Source: Isotricha intestinalis (lineage: Eukaryota; Ciliophora; Litostomatea; Vestibuliferida; Isotrichidae). Taken from it: a DNA stretch of 10,000 nt. The position numbers were made by a program, and so were the translations under genes. Under the pieces are notes generated by a model. The model searched no databases. It had not been told where the DNA came from and was given only the letters and a program-made list of their open reading frames with translations. This document shows positions 1-7,603 of the stretch, piece after piece; the stretch's first letter is position 1, and each line of letters starts with the position of its first letter. The DNA is taken from NCBI GenBank assembly GCA_023807065.1, contig JAJJLU010000001.1, forward strand, positions 1 to 10,000. Direction: 5' to 3'.

Positions 1-302
1 ATTATATAATATATTTTTATATGAATAATTTAATTTTAATATGAATTTTTTTTTATTATTATTTTACTTTATTTTATATTTCTTAATATTCAATTAGTTA
101 TAAATATTTTTTTTAATTGAAAAGATTTAAATAAAATATAATTATTTATTTTTGATTAATTTAGATATTTAAATATTTAATACAATTGAAAAATAAATTA
201 AAACAATTTTTTATAATCTTATTTTTTTATATGTATAATTAAAATACAAAAAACTCATAAAAATATAAATTTTATACAAAAAAATACATAAATAAAATAA
301 AA
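1..302. other. AT-rich DNA without a recognisable gene
   Basis: Almost pure A/T with frequent stops in all frames. I see no RNA gene, no repeat unit and no conserved protein segment. It is the 3' flank of the minus-strand gene that ends at 303. Confidence 0.6.
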
Positions 303-1008
303 CTAGTTTTCTCCATTTAATTTTAAAATTTCCAAAATATCTTCATAAATTTCTCCTTGAATTACTTCATTTTTTCTGATTAAAATTTTAAATTTAGATT
401 TTTTATTTCTTTTCTTATTTTGATTTTTAATTCTACAAATTGGAAAAATATATTTTATTATTATTACTTAATTGAGATAACCAACTTTTATCATGATTAT
501 TTGTTTCATTTCCTTTAAAATCTCTACCACAATAAAAACAATAATCTCCTTTTTTATATGCATCATATCATTCTTAACAATAATATGAATTTATATTTGT
601 TGGTTCAAAAAAATTTTCAAATTTTTTTATTTTTATTTTGTTTCATCTATTATTCGGATTTTTTTATGTTGTTTTTGATCTTTTATTCTGATGGTTCATT
701 TAAATATTCTCTTGTAATTTTATTTGATTTTAATAAATTATTTGCTGAAATTACTAAAAATTTTAAATATGAATTTGTTACAATAGAATTTTTTGAATTA
801 ATTTTTTTTTGTTTAATATTTCTTTTTTTCTATTAATGTTATCATTTAAATTATTTTTTATTATTGAATTATTATTTTTATTTGTTGTGTGATTATTAAT
901 GTTTATATTTATTTTATTTATTAAATTAATTATATTTGATTGTTGATTATTATTAATATTAATATTATTTGTTAAATTTTGAATTTGAGAATCATGGATT
1001 GAGACCAA
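303..1008 (-). pseudogene. Broken or frameshifted zinc-finger-like protein gene
   Basis: I do not recognise the family. Read on the minus strand from an ATG at 1008, the first part (to about 790) is an Asn-rich low-complexity stretch. The frame then changes and gives a normal-looking segment (NSYLKFLVISANNLLKSNK). Around 480-600 a Cys/His segment appears, with YCFYCGRDFKG followed by NNHDKSW. It resembles a small zinc finger with a CxxC pair, a third Cys about 15 residues before the pair and a His about 15 residues after it. The last segment, which ends in LKLNGEN and a TAG at 303-305, is in yet another frame. In the Cys-rich segment a TGA (568-570) sits where EWYDAYKKGD reads well with Trp, and a TAA lies two codons before it. 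At least three frame changes are needed to join the parts, so this is either a decayed gene or a gene with assembly indels. The conceptual start overlaps the palindromic motif at 997-1010. Confidence 0.4.
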
Positions 1009-1010
1009 TC
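997..1010. repeat. Palindromic motif copy 1
   Basis: GATTGAGACCAATC is an imperfect 14-bp palindrome. It belongs to the same family as the copies at 1744, 3092 and 5535 and stands out as GC-rich in AT-rich surroundings. It overlaps the start of the upstream-most minus-strand gene. Confidence 0.5.
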
Positions 1011-1280
1011 ACCCTTTTATAAAATTTATTTTTTTAATAATATAATTGAATATAAAAAATAATTTAATAAAATATTTATATATTTATATATTTATTACAA
1101 ATCACTTTATAATAAAATAATTATTAAATATTATAATATTAGACATAATATGAATTTTCACTTTCAAAAATAAAAAATATAAACAACAACAATTCTTTAA
1201 ATTTTATTAACTTGTTTCTAAAAATTCATATAAGAAATAAATAATAAAAAAAATTAAAACTCTATTTTCTATTGTCATTT

Positions 1281-1695
1281 CTAACTATATCTAACATTTT
1301 TTAAAAATTTATTCCCCAAAGTTTTCTTCAATATAATTTTCTTCATCATTACTTCTTTTATTATAAAAGATATATCTTCTAATTTAAAACTCATTTCTCC
1401 ATTTAATTTTAAATTATCATCTTCTCTTATTAATAAGATATATCCATAATCTTTATAATAAAAATCATCATCTGAAAAAGCAATCATACTATATTTTATT
1501 AATTCATGGTCTCGATATATTTATATGGCAATTAACTCTGCTGATTTTTATCTGTATATCCTTTATTTCAAAGGAATATTTATTCTGTTTTTCATTTTCT
1601 ATTTCTGTTTATATATATGAATTATTTTTTCTTTATCATCTGGTTTTTTTGTTAATATTTTTGTTAAATATATATATAAATAAAATTATTCATAT
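1281..1695 (-). pseudogene. Unrecognised small protein gene, frame-broken
   Basis: The downstream part is an open frame of 68 codons (1281-1487) that contains SDDDFYYKDYGYILLIRED and then DNLKLNGEMSFKLEDISF. Upstream, in other frames, the minus strand gives KPDDKEKIIHIYKQ (near 1620-1650), ENEKQNKYSFEIKDIQIKIS (near 1545-1605) and DHELIKYSM joined to the open frame. Read together these form one coherent mixed alpha/beta-like protein of about 130 residues, which requires two single-base frame changes. I cannot name the family. The codons for LKLNGE share an exact 20-bp match with the end of the zinc-finger-like gene at 308-327. The upstream limit is approximate and based on a possible ATG near 1693. 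Confidence 0.4.
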
Positions 1696-1743
1696 TAATT
1701 TTATTATTTTAAATTAAAAAATCAAAAAAACAATTGGGATTGG

Positions 1744-1757
1744 GATTGAGCCCCATC
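1744..1757. repeat. Palindromic motif copy 2 with TTGGGA repeats
   Basis: GATTGAGCCCCATC. It is preceded by two tandem TTGGGA hexamers (1734-1745). It lies between the 3' end of the TLDc gene and the 5' side of the unrecognised minus-strand gene. Confidence 0.5.
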
Positions 1758-1840
1758 AAATCCACATATTCATTAAGAGATTGATTCATTCAATTATTAA
1801 AATTTTTTAATTGAATATAAAAATAATTATTAATAGGTAA

Positions 1841-3002
1841 TTAAGAAAATATAACTTGGAAAACTTCACACTCAGTTTCATAAATACCCCTACATTTCCC
1901 ATCCTCTGACAAAGCATTTTTATCTCCATCAAAATTAAAACTAGGTTTTGAATCTGAATACGAATATGAATTAGATTCATATGTATATAATGCTTTTTCC
2001 TTAATAAAATTATCATTTAAATAAAAAGCAGAATATTTATCACCAAAATATGGCCCATTTTGTGGATTACAAAAAATAGCATATCTTAAATCATTACAAG
2101 AATAAATTTTTTTTTTATCAAGTGAAAATAAAAAAGCATTTTTATCACATTTCCATCTTGATGAGAAATCCCAGAAATCCCAGGTTTTAGTTGTAAATCC
2201 TCCAAATCTTCTATTTCCAGCTGATTTAATAAGAACTAGAGTATTAGGAATTTTATCACATTTTCTATGATAATCTGATGTTCCATCTCAATCTATTGTA
2301 GCTTGATATATTTTTTTAAGTTGTTTTATTTCTTTATTGAATCTAGCTATTATAGCATAATTAATTAAAATAAATTCATTTTCTTCCATAATAACTCACT
2401 TATTATAAATTTTTTTTTTTCTATTTTTTCTAATTTTTCTTTGAATTTAGTATTTATTGGTTCTAATATTTTTTTTATTTCTTTTATTTCTTCTTTTAAA
2501 TTTATATTTTCTTTCTTAATATTTTCTATACTAATTTTTAATTCTTTATTTTCATTTTCTAAGTCTTCTTTTTTATTCATTTTTAATACTTTAATTTCTT
2601 CTTTTAATGAATTAATTTCTTTACTTAATTGTTTTATTATATCATCTATTATTACTTTTTCAGGAAATAAATCAATTTCAATATTATTTTTTGTAAATAA
2701 ATATTCAACAGTAAAATTCAGACTTATTTTATTTTTTTTTCTTATTTAATAATAATTGTTTTCTTTCAACTAACATTTTCAAATAATCTAAAAATTGCCC
2801 ACAATTTTTTAATTCCTTTAAATTTTCTATTTCTTTAATTTCTTTTAATGTTTTTTTTCTAATATATTTAAAACCATCTATTTCTTCTCGATCAATATTA
2901 TAAATGTAATGATTCATCAGTAGATTTAATAACTAATGTAAATTTTTTGTTATCGACTTCTATATTTATCGATTCAATCTTTTCTTGTTCTGGGGTAGTC
3001 AT
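1841..3002 (-). CDS. Coiled-coil protein with C-terminal TLDc domain (frameshifted as sequenced)
   Basis: The protein would be about 380 residues. It starts at the ATG at 3002 (MTTPEQEKIESINIEVDN), a region of short beta-like segments. A Lys/Glu-rich helical part follows, and residues about 130-210 are a strong coiled coil made of ENKELKISIENIKKEN-like heptads. The C-terminal ~180 residues are a TLDc domain. I recognise it by CDKIPNTLVLIKSAGNRRFG, then FTTKTWDFWDF, KNAFLFSLDKKKIYS, NGPYFG, NALSEDGKCRGIY and the closing CEVFQVIF before a TAA at 1841-1843. TLDc domains in animals are linked to oxidative-stress response and to V-ATPase binding; coiled-coil/TLDc proteins of this layout form large families of unknown role in protists. 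As sequenced it has three frame changes: near 2900-2915, in a 9-base A-run at 2732-2740, and in an 11-base A-run at 2410-2420. A one-base length change at each would give one long frame. A TGA at 2288-2290 interrupts the start of TLDc, read as Trp or as a real stop. Fifteen or so Gln codons in this and the ubiquitin-like gene are all CAA. A pseudogene is the alternative. Confidence 0.8.
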
Positions 3003-3091
3003 CTTATATAATGTTTTGTCTGAAATTGTTTTATATTCCTAGAAAATTAAAAATAGTTAATTAAGTTAATAAATTTATTATTATTTATTGG

Positions 3092-3105
3092 GATTGGGCC
3101 CAATC
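3092..3105. repeat. Palindromic motif copy 3 (perfect)
   Basis: GATTGGGCCCAATC is a perfect 14-bp palindrome. Its left arm is extended by another TTGGGA (3088-3093). It lies between the divergent TLDc gene (start 3002) and the plus-strand coding region (first ATG 3118), where a promoter or boundary element would be expected. Confidence 0.6.
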
Positions 3106-3117
3106 ATCGATCCCTCC

Positions 3118-4600
3118 ATGAAAATAAAAAAATAATTGAAAATAAAAAAATAATTACAAATGAAAATGAAAAAATTAATTACAAATGGAAAAAATAAAGA
3201 AGAATTAAATAAAAATTTACAAAATGTTAAATCAAAATAGAATTATATTATATAAATATAATAAATAATACTGATATATTAAATGAAGAAAATGAAAAAG
3301 AAAAAAAACTGTTTGAAAAATTAAATGAACCAATTAAAATAACAGAGGAACAAATAAATATATTAAAGGAGCAAAAACAAGTTGAAAACAATTTTTTGAA
3401 AATAATTTTAAATTTTAAAAAATAGATAAATAATAATTCTATAAAAAATAAATGATTTAAATAAATGAAATAATAATTGTTTATTATAACAAAAAAAAGG
3501 TTTATTTGATAAAGAATTAAAACTATAAATAACGAGTGTAGAAAATACAAATTTTCAAAATACAGAAAGTCAAGAATATCAAAAAAGAAGAGATAATTTT
3601 ATTCAAAATCACTTAAATCCTTTAAAATTTAAAAATATAAAATTCTCAAAATTATAAGACACAGCAAATAAGTTATTTCTCTCAAAAATTTCTTTCAATT
3701 TCAAAGAAGATTTTTATTCAGATTTAACAATGAAATATAAAAAAGACATAGAAACACAAAATTTCTTTTATGAAAAAAAATGCCAAAAGGTTGTCTTCTT
3801 CGCCTTCATATTGAAGATTCAATAAAGTAGAATGGATATCTAAAATAGTTAATGAAAATAAAGAAAAAATATATCTAAGAGATTTTTCAAAGGATATAAT
3901 TATTAGATATCCATATAGACAAATTTATACTGAAAAAAACAAGAGAAGATGATAGAAATATAAATGAAACATTGAATGAATATTTTAAAGAAAATCAAGA
4001 TAAAAAAATTTATGATTTTTTAAAAGAAAAATTAAGTATTTCATCAAAAGAATTAGAAAAATAAAAAACCAATTCTGAAGCTTGGGTTGTTTTCATGCCA
4101 AAATATTTTTATTCTTACCATTTATTTTATAAAAAATTTTTCAAGGAACATTTATTAAACAATTTTAAACAATGTTTAGAAGATAAATTATACAGACTTG
4201 AAGCAAGATATCGTCCTAATTTAATTACTGATGAAAATTTTAATGTAATTCCAATAGAAGAAGAATTGTCTATCATTCAAGACTCTCTAAAAGAAATTAG
4301 AAAAATTGACAAAGATTTTAATCTTTTGGTATTACAATAGTTGATGAATATTTAATAAGAGAATTAAATACTTTAATCGAAAATTTAAGTGAGTTTTATA
4401 TTTATAATAATATTCCTTTTGAAAAACAATATGTTTATAATATAATAAATGATTCTTTAATTGAAATTTTTATGAAAACTTTAGATGGAATTATATGTGA
4501 TTATTTAATAACTTATAATAATTTTAAAGATATTCATCATGATTTAATTAAAATTTCTTTAATATCAACTTCGGATAAAATAGCATATTTTATTAAATTA
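3118..4600 (+). pseudogene. Heavily interrupted protein-coding region, family unknown
   Basis: Coding character is visible in successive pieces in different frames. The first is a Lys/Glu-rich start (KLFEKLNEPIKITEEQINIL, near 3310-3370). Next comes a piece around 3540-3770 (ESQEYQKRRDNFIQNHLNPL, later FNFKEDFYSDLTMKYKKDIE). It continues through RDFSKDIIIRYPYRQIY (near 3880-3930) and an 81-codon open stretch at 4095-4340 (KYFYSYHLFYKKFFKEH, RLEARYRPNLITDENFN). It closes with IVDEYLIRELNTLIENLSEF through LIKISLIS to about 4600. The pieces are helical and mostly soluble, and I do not recognise the family. There are at least four frame changes, and in-frame TAA codons sit at Gln-like places (near 3533, 3655 and 4062). 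That argues for a decaying gene unless UAA is also read as Gln. The last frame stays open to 4708, but beyond 4600 it is antisense to the ubiquitin-like gene's tail, so I end the feature there. Confidence 0.4.
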
Positions 4601-5348
4601 TTTTTTATAAATATTACAATTTGTGCTTGCTGGAAGAACCAAGTCTTTGCCATCTCCTTCCTTCTTCGTCTTCTTGTTTCTATCCACGTATTCTGCAGTT
4701 ATTTTTAATTTTAATCAAGTTATATTATTTTCTCCTTTATCTCCTGGGTCAAAATAATCAACAGTATCATCTTTATCATTTATGTTAGAATAATTGACAT
4801 TTTTCAATTTTTCATTTAACTCCTTCATAAGAATATTTATATTGCCAAAAAGCACATGTATCAACTTGTCTTAAAGGAAATTCACAAGAAGGACAAACAG
4901 GAGGTTTATTTTTCATATCATTTATCAAATCAAAACTTCCAAATCCAAACATATGAACAATTTGTTTTTTAAATGCCAAACAATTTTTATTTTCACATAT
5001 CCCCATTAAATTCATTCCTTTAGTTACTGTCCTATAAAAAGGACCTTCAGAAGAAATTTTTAACTTTTTTGGTCCATCTTTTTCTGGATCCACAAATATT
5101 TTTCCGCTATTTCCAAATTCACCTCCTGGTATTCTTAGGACAAGATGAATTAAACTTTCTTCTACTATATTATAATCTGCCAAAGTACTTTTATTTTTTA
5201 ATTGAACATCACCAATAATCAAACGTTGTCGATCAGGAGGAATGCCTTCTTTACTTTGAATTTTTGCTTTGACATCTTCAATGGTGTCATTTAATTCTAC
5301 ATCTAATAGTATTTCTTTTCCAGTAAAAGTTTTCACAACAATTTGCAT
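4598..5348 (-). CDS. Ubiquitin-like domain fused to a Cys-rich zinc-ribbon-like domain
   Basis: The start is the ATG at 5348. Residues 1-76 are clearly ubiquitin-like: [40 protein letters not shown] and LHLVLR-type endings, with Ile44 and Val70 of the binding patch kept. Lys48 is Val, Lys63 is Glu and the tail is RIPGG instead of RLRGG. It therefore does not look like a polyubiquitin or ribosomal-fusion precursor, and it cannot form K48 or K63 chains. Residues about 106-178 carry spaced cysteines (GICENKNC, then [11 protein letters not shown], then [15 protein letters not shown]) that suggest a zinc-binding fold. Proteins with this architecture occur in several protists and some fungi; their role is not established. 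Reading frame 1 stops at a TGA (4812-4814). If that TGA is Trp and one A is removed from the run near 4800-4804, the protein continues with [23 protein letters not shown], in which the W is again a TGA (4715-4717). It then ends in a Lys-rich tail at a TAA (4598-4600), for a total of about 250 residues. The conservative alternative is a 178-residue protein at 4812-5348. Confidence 0.85.
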
Positions 5349-5534
5349 TTTTTTTAAATTTATAGATTTTAAAACGCATATATATTCAATAAATTTATGA
5401 TTGTCTCAGTGAATGATATTAATAAATTTTTATTTTAAATAAAAAAAACTTTCAAAAAAATATTCTAAAATGTTTATATTTAAACATATGTAATTAGCTA
5501 AAAATAATTAATAAAATGAAAACAAGAAATTGGG

Positions 5535-5548
5535 TATTGGGCCCAATC
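5535..5548. repeat. Palindromic motif copy 4, core of a 24-bp near-palindrome
   Basis: TATTGGGCCCAATC is the core. The surrounding 5530-5553 forms two 12-base arms that are complementary at 11 of 12 positions, each consisting of two TTGGG-type units pointing towards the centre. It lies about 190 bp upstream of the ubiquitin-like gene's start. Confidence 0.6.
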
Positions 5549-5715
5549 CCCAAAAAAGTAATATGTTCAATCATTTTCTGAATAATTGAAATTTTTATTT
5601 TTTTCTTTTAAATCAAATAAAAACATATTTATCAATAAAAAACTCTTATTTAAAAAAAAATTTAACAAAAACAAAAAATTTATTAAAAATGTAAAAAAGA
5701 ATCTATAAAAAATAT

Positions 5716-5720
5716 AAAAA
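5716..5720 (-). terminator. Pol III terminator of 5S rRNA
   Basis: A run of five A on the plus strand gives five T on the transcribed minus strand directly after the closing ATCGAT helix of the 5S gene. This is the usual RNA polymerase III stop signal. Confidence 0.7.
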
Positions 5721-5833
5721 TCGATATTCGGGGTTCGCCTTCGGTCACCCACAAGACTACTAACCTAACCTTAAGCCGCTTAACTTCGGAGGTCTGAAGG
5801 GATCCTGTGCGTTAAGCTTAGTATGATCGATTC
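5718..5833 (-). rRNA. 5S ribosomal RNA
   Basis: On the minus strand the GC-rich block reads as a eukaryotic 5S rRNA. It contains GATCCCTTCAGACCTCCGAA followed by GTTAAGCGG, matching the loop C to box A region, and then GTTAGTAGT and GGGTGACCG, matching box C and helix IV. The two ends carry complementary ATCGAT (5826-5831 and 5720-5725), which forms helix I; adding flanking A/T pairs gives about 116 nt, close to the usual 119-120. The promoter is internal, as expected for Pol III type 1. The gene points away from the 18S-28S operon, and its 3' end faces the ubiquitin-like gene's 5' side. Exact ends are uncertain by 2-3 nt. Confidence 0.9.
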
Positions 5834-7074
5834 TAATTGATAAACACTTTAATTAATATATAAATGATAAAAATCATTTCAAATGACATTACACTTTTCA
5901 ATATTTAATATTAATATTTATAAATTATAACTTTTTTATATTATTCAATCAAGTTCATTTAAAACTATAATTCTTTCTATATTTTTTATCTATCTCTTTT
6001 CAATTTAAAAACAATTTTATTATGTTTTAATATTGATTTTATATTGTATAGAAATATGATGAGCATATTTTAAATCAAATTATATTTGAAATATAATATA
6101 ATATATATTGTTCAAAAAATTAAACAAAATTCAAAAAAAAAAAAAAAATAAATTAATTTTTTTTATATTATAAATAAATAATTAAAATATAAAAAATTAA
6201 AATTTTAAATAATAACAAACCAAACCTTCTCAAATACCAAACCTAACCCAAACCTAGATGTAACCTAGAACAAAGTTTAATCAAATCTAATTGCTCAAGA
6301 CACAAACTTTGAGAATAATTTTCATTTTTTTATTAAAATTTAATAGCTCAATTAAGAAAATTGAATAAAATTGAAAAAAATTAAAGTTTTTTTTAAAAAA
6401 TTCAATTTTTTAATCAAATTTAATGATTTTTTAAAGAATTTTATATGAGTTTATATGATTTGAGTTAGTTATGAGTGTTATGTGAGTATGAATTAAGCAA
6501 CTCAAAAACATTTTTTGATTAAATTTTGATGTATAATCAAACAAAATAAATAAAATTAAAAATAATTATTCACCATTAATTATTTATCAAAACAATAAAA
6601 ATGAAAAAGAAACACTAAAATCTAGAAAGAAACAGATTTTTCTAGATTAATAATCAATTAATTAATATTAAAATCATACTAATATCTAATATAAACATAA
6701 ATAAACATATTCTAATTCTTTTAATTGTAAATTATTCTTATTATTCAAAAAATTCAGGTGTAAAGAAAAAGAAAATATAAAAATGTGATTTTTCAATCCA
6801 ATAAAAAAGGAAAATAAGCCATTTCAATTTAGAAATAATTTTTAGAATATATTAATGATGATTACATTTCATTTCCTTATTTCCTGATTTTGAATTTTGC
6901 AAAAAACTTAAAAATTAATATTAAAAATTAATTATAATAAAATATCTTTATAAAAAGAACGAAAAACCTAGTCTTTTCATTATAAAAAATATATAGAAGA
7001 ATGTAAAGAATCTGAATATCTTAATTTTCCTATAGTTTATTTTTTGACTTAACTTTGTGAAATTTCAATTTTTA
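5834..7074. other. AT-rich spacer upstream of the rRNA operon
   Basis: About 1.2 kb of AT-rich DNA with no supported gene. Notable parts are an A-run at about 6137-6148, a C-rich patch with repeated AAACCTA/CCTAG-like units at 6237-6268, and a 10-bp inverted repeat at 6619-6647. It is probably non-transcribed spacer. Confidence 0.6.
6619..6647. repeat. Inverted repeat AATCTAGAAA / TTTCTAGATT
   Basis: Two perfect 10-bp arms (6619-6628 and 6638-6647) are separated by 9 nt. It could form a hairpin or bind a dimeric protein in the rDNA spacer. No T-run follows, so it does not look like a simple terminator. Confidence 0.5.
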
Positions 7075-7125
7075 GTCCAATTTCCGGAGATTAAGTTAAA
7101 ATAGCCCTAGCTATATATATGGAGC
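7075..7125 (+). promoter_or_regulatory. Possible rRNA (Pol I) promoter region
   Basis: At this point the spacer becomes less AT-rich, with CCGGAG, AGCCCTAGC and CTATATATATGG in a row (to 7122). The composition stays mixed from about 7180 to the 18S gene, as expected for a transcribed 5' ETS. No conserved Pol I promoter consensus exists across ciliates, so this is inferred from position and composition only. Confidence 0.25.
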
Positions 7126-7141
7126 AAAAAAATGAAAAAAA

Positions 7142-7189
7142 AAGAAAAGTTGAATAAAGTTAAAAAACTTATTCAAAAAAGCTTTTCTT
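7142..7189 (+). other. Long hairpin at the probable start of the 5' ETS
   Basis: AAGAAAAG (7142-7149) pairs with CTTTTCTT (7182-7189). Directly inside it, TTGAATAA-A-GTT (7150-7161) pairs with AACTTATTCAA (7166-7176), with one bulged A, a four-A loop and a five-base bulge on the 3' side. That makes 19 base pairs in total. It marks the border between AT-rich spacer and the more balanced 5' ETS, and may be an rRNA-precursor structure. Confidence 0.55.
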
Positions 7190-7603
7190 GAACTTGGCAC
7201 CTGGATTTCAATCCTTGGCAGTCTTAAAAGTTCTAATTCATTTAAACTCCTATGACTCACTCATATATTTTTATGACATTGAACTCATTTGTTATAAACA
7301 AATTGAGTATCATAATGAGTCCTATAAAGGAAAAGTTAGATTATTGTATTTATATCTATATGATATTGATGCTAATCTCTTTATCCTGCAAATCCTGTCT
7401 TGGAAATACTCTCAAGTATTCTCCAATGTCAAGTTTGCAAATAAGTTTTCAATTTCTAAACACTCTATGAATATTTTCAAAGAGTAATTTATGATTTTGA
7501 AAACTAGTTGATTACAATTAAGAAAGATAAATAATCCATTGATTGAGTGTTTTTGCATAGCAAATTCACAAAAATCATGAATTATCTTTTCTAATTGAAG
7601 CTT

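Noticed and set aside
558..836. Plus-strand open frame rich in Phe/Leu/Tyr
   Set aside because: It is the antisense shadow of the Asn- and Lys-rich minus-strand gene at 303-1008, and its apparent hydrophobicity comes from T-rich codons.
1807..2016. Short minus-strand open frame
   Set aside because: It overlaps the TLDc domain in a different frame; the TLDc frame has clear domain similarity and this one has none.
2441..2749. Plus-strand open frame resembling a membrane protein
   Set aside because: It is antisense to the coiled-coil region of the TLDc gene; T-rich complement of Lys/Glu codons mimics membrane segments.
3248..3550. Minus-strand hydrophobic open frame
   Set aside because: Antisense to the Lys/Glu-rich part of the plus-strand coding region.
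4321..4345. A very short intron (GTATTACAATAG) at the frame break in the plus-strand region
   Set aside because: Its length of 12 is a multiple of three and removing it does not join the two frames.
5567..5752. Minus-strand open frame of 61 codons
   Set aside because: It starts inside the 5S rRNA gene and continues into AT-rich flank.
6137..6148. Poly-A run as a retroelement tail
   Set aside because: No reverse-transcriptase pieces or target-site duplication nearby; runs of this length are common in this AT-rich DNA.
6237..6268. C-rich CCAAACCTAACCC-like patch as an internal telomere repeat
   Set aside because: Units are irregular and not tandem at constant spacing; too short to claim a telomere.
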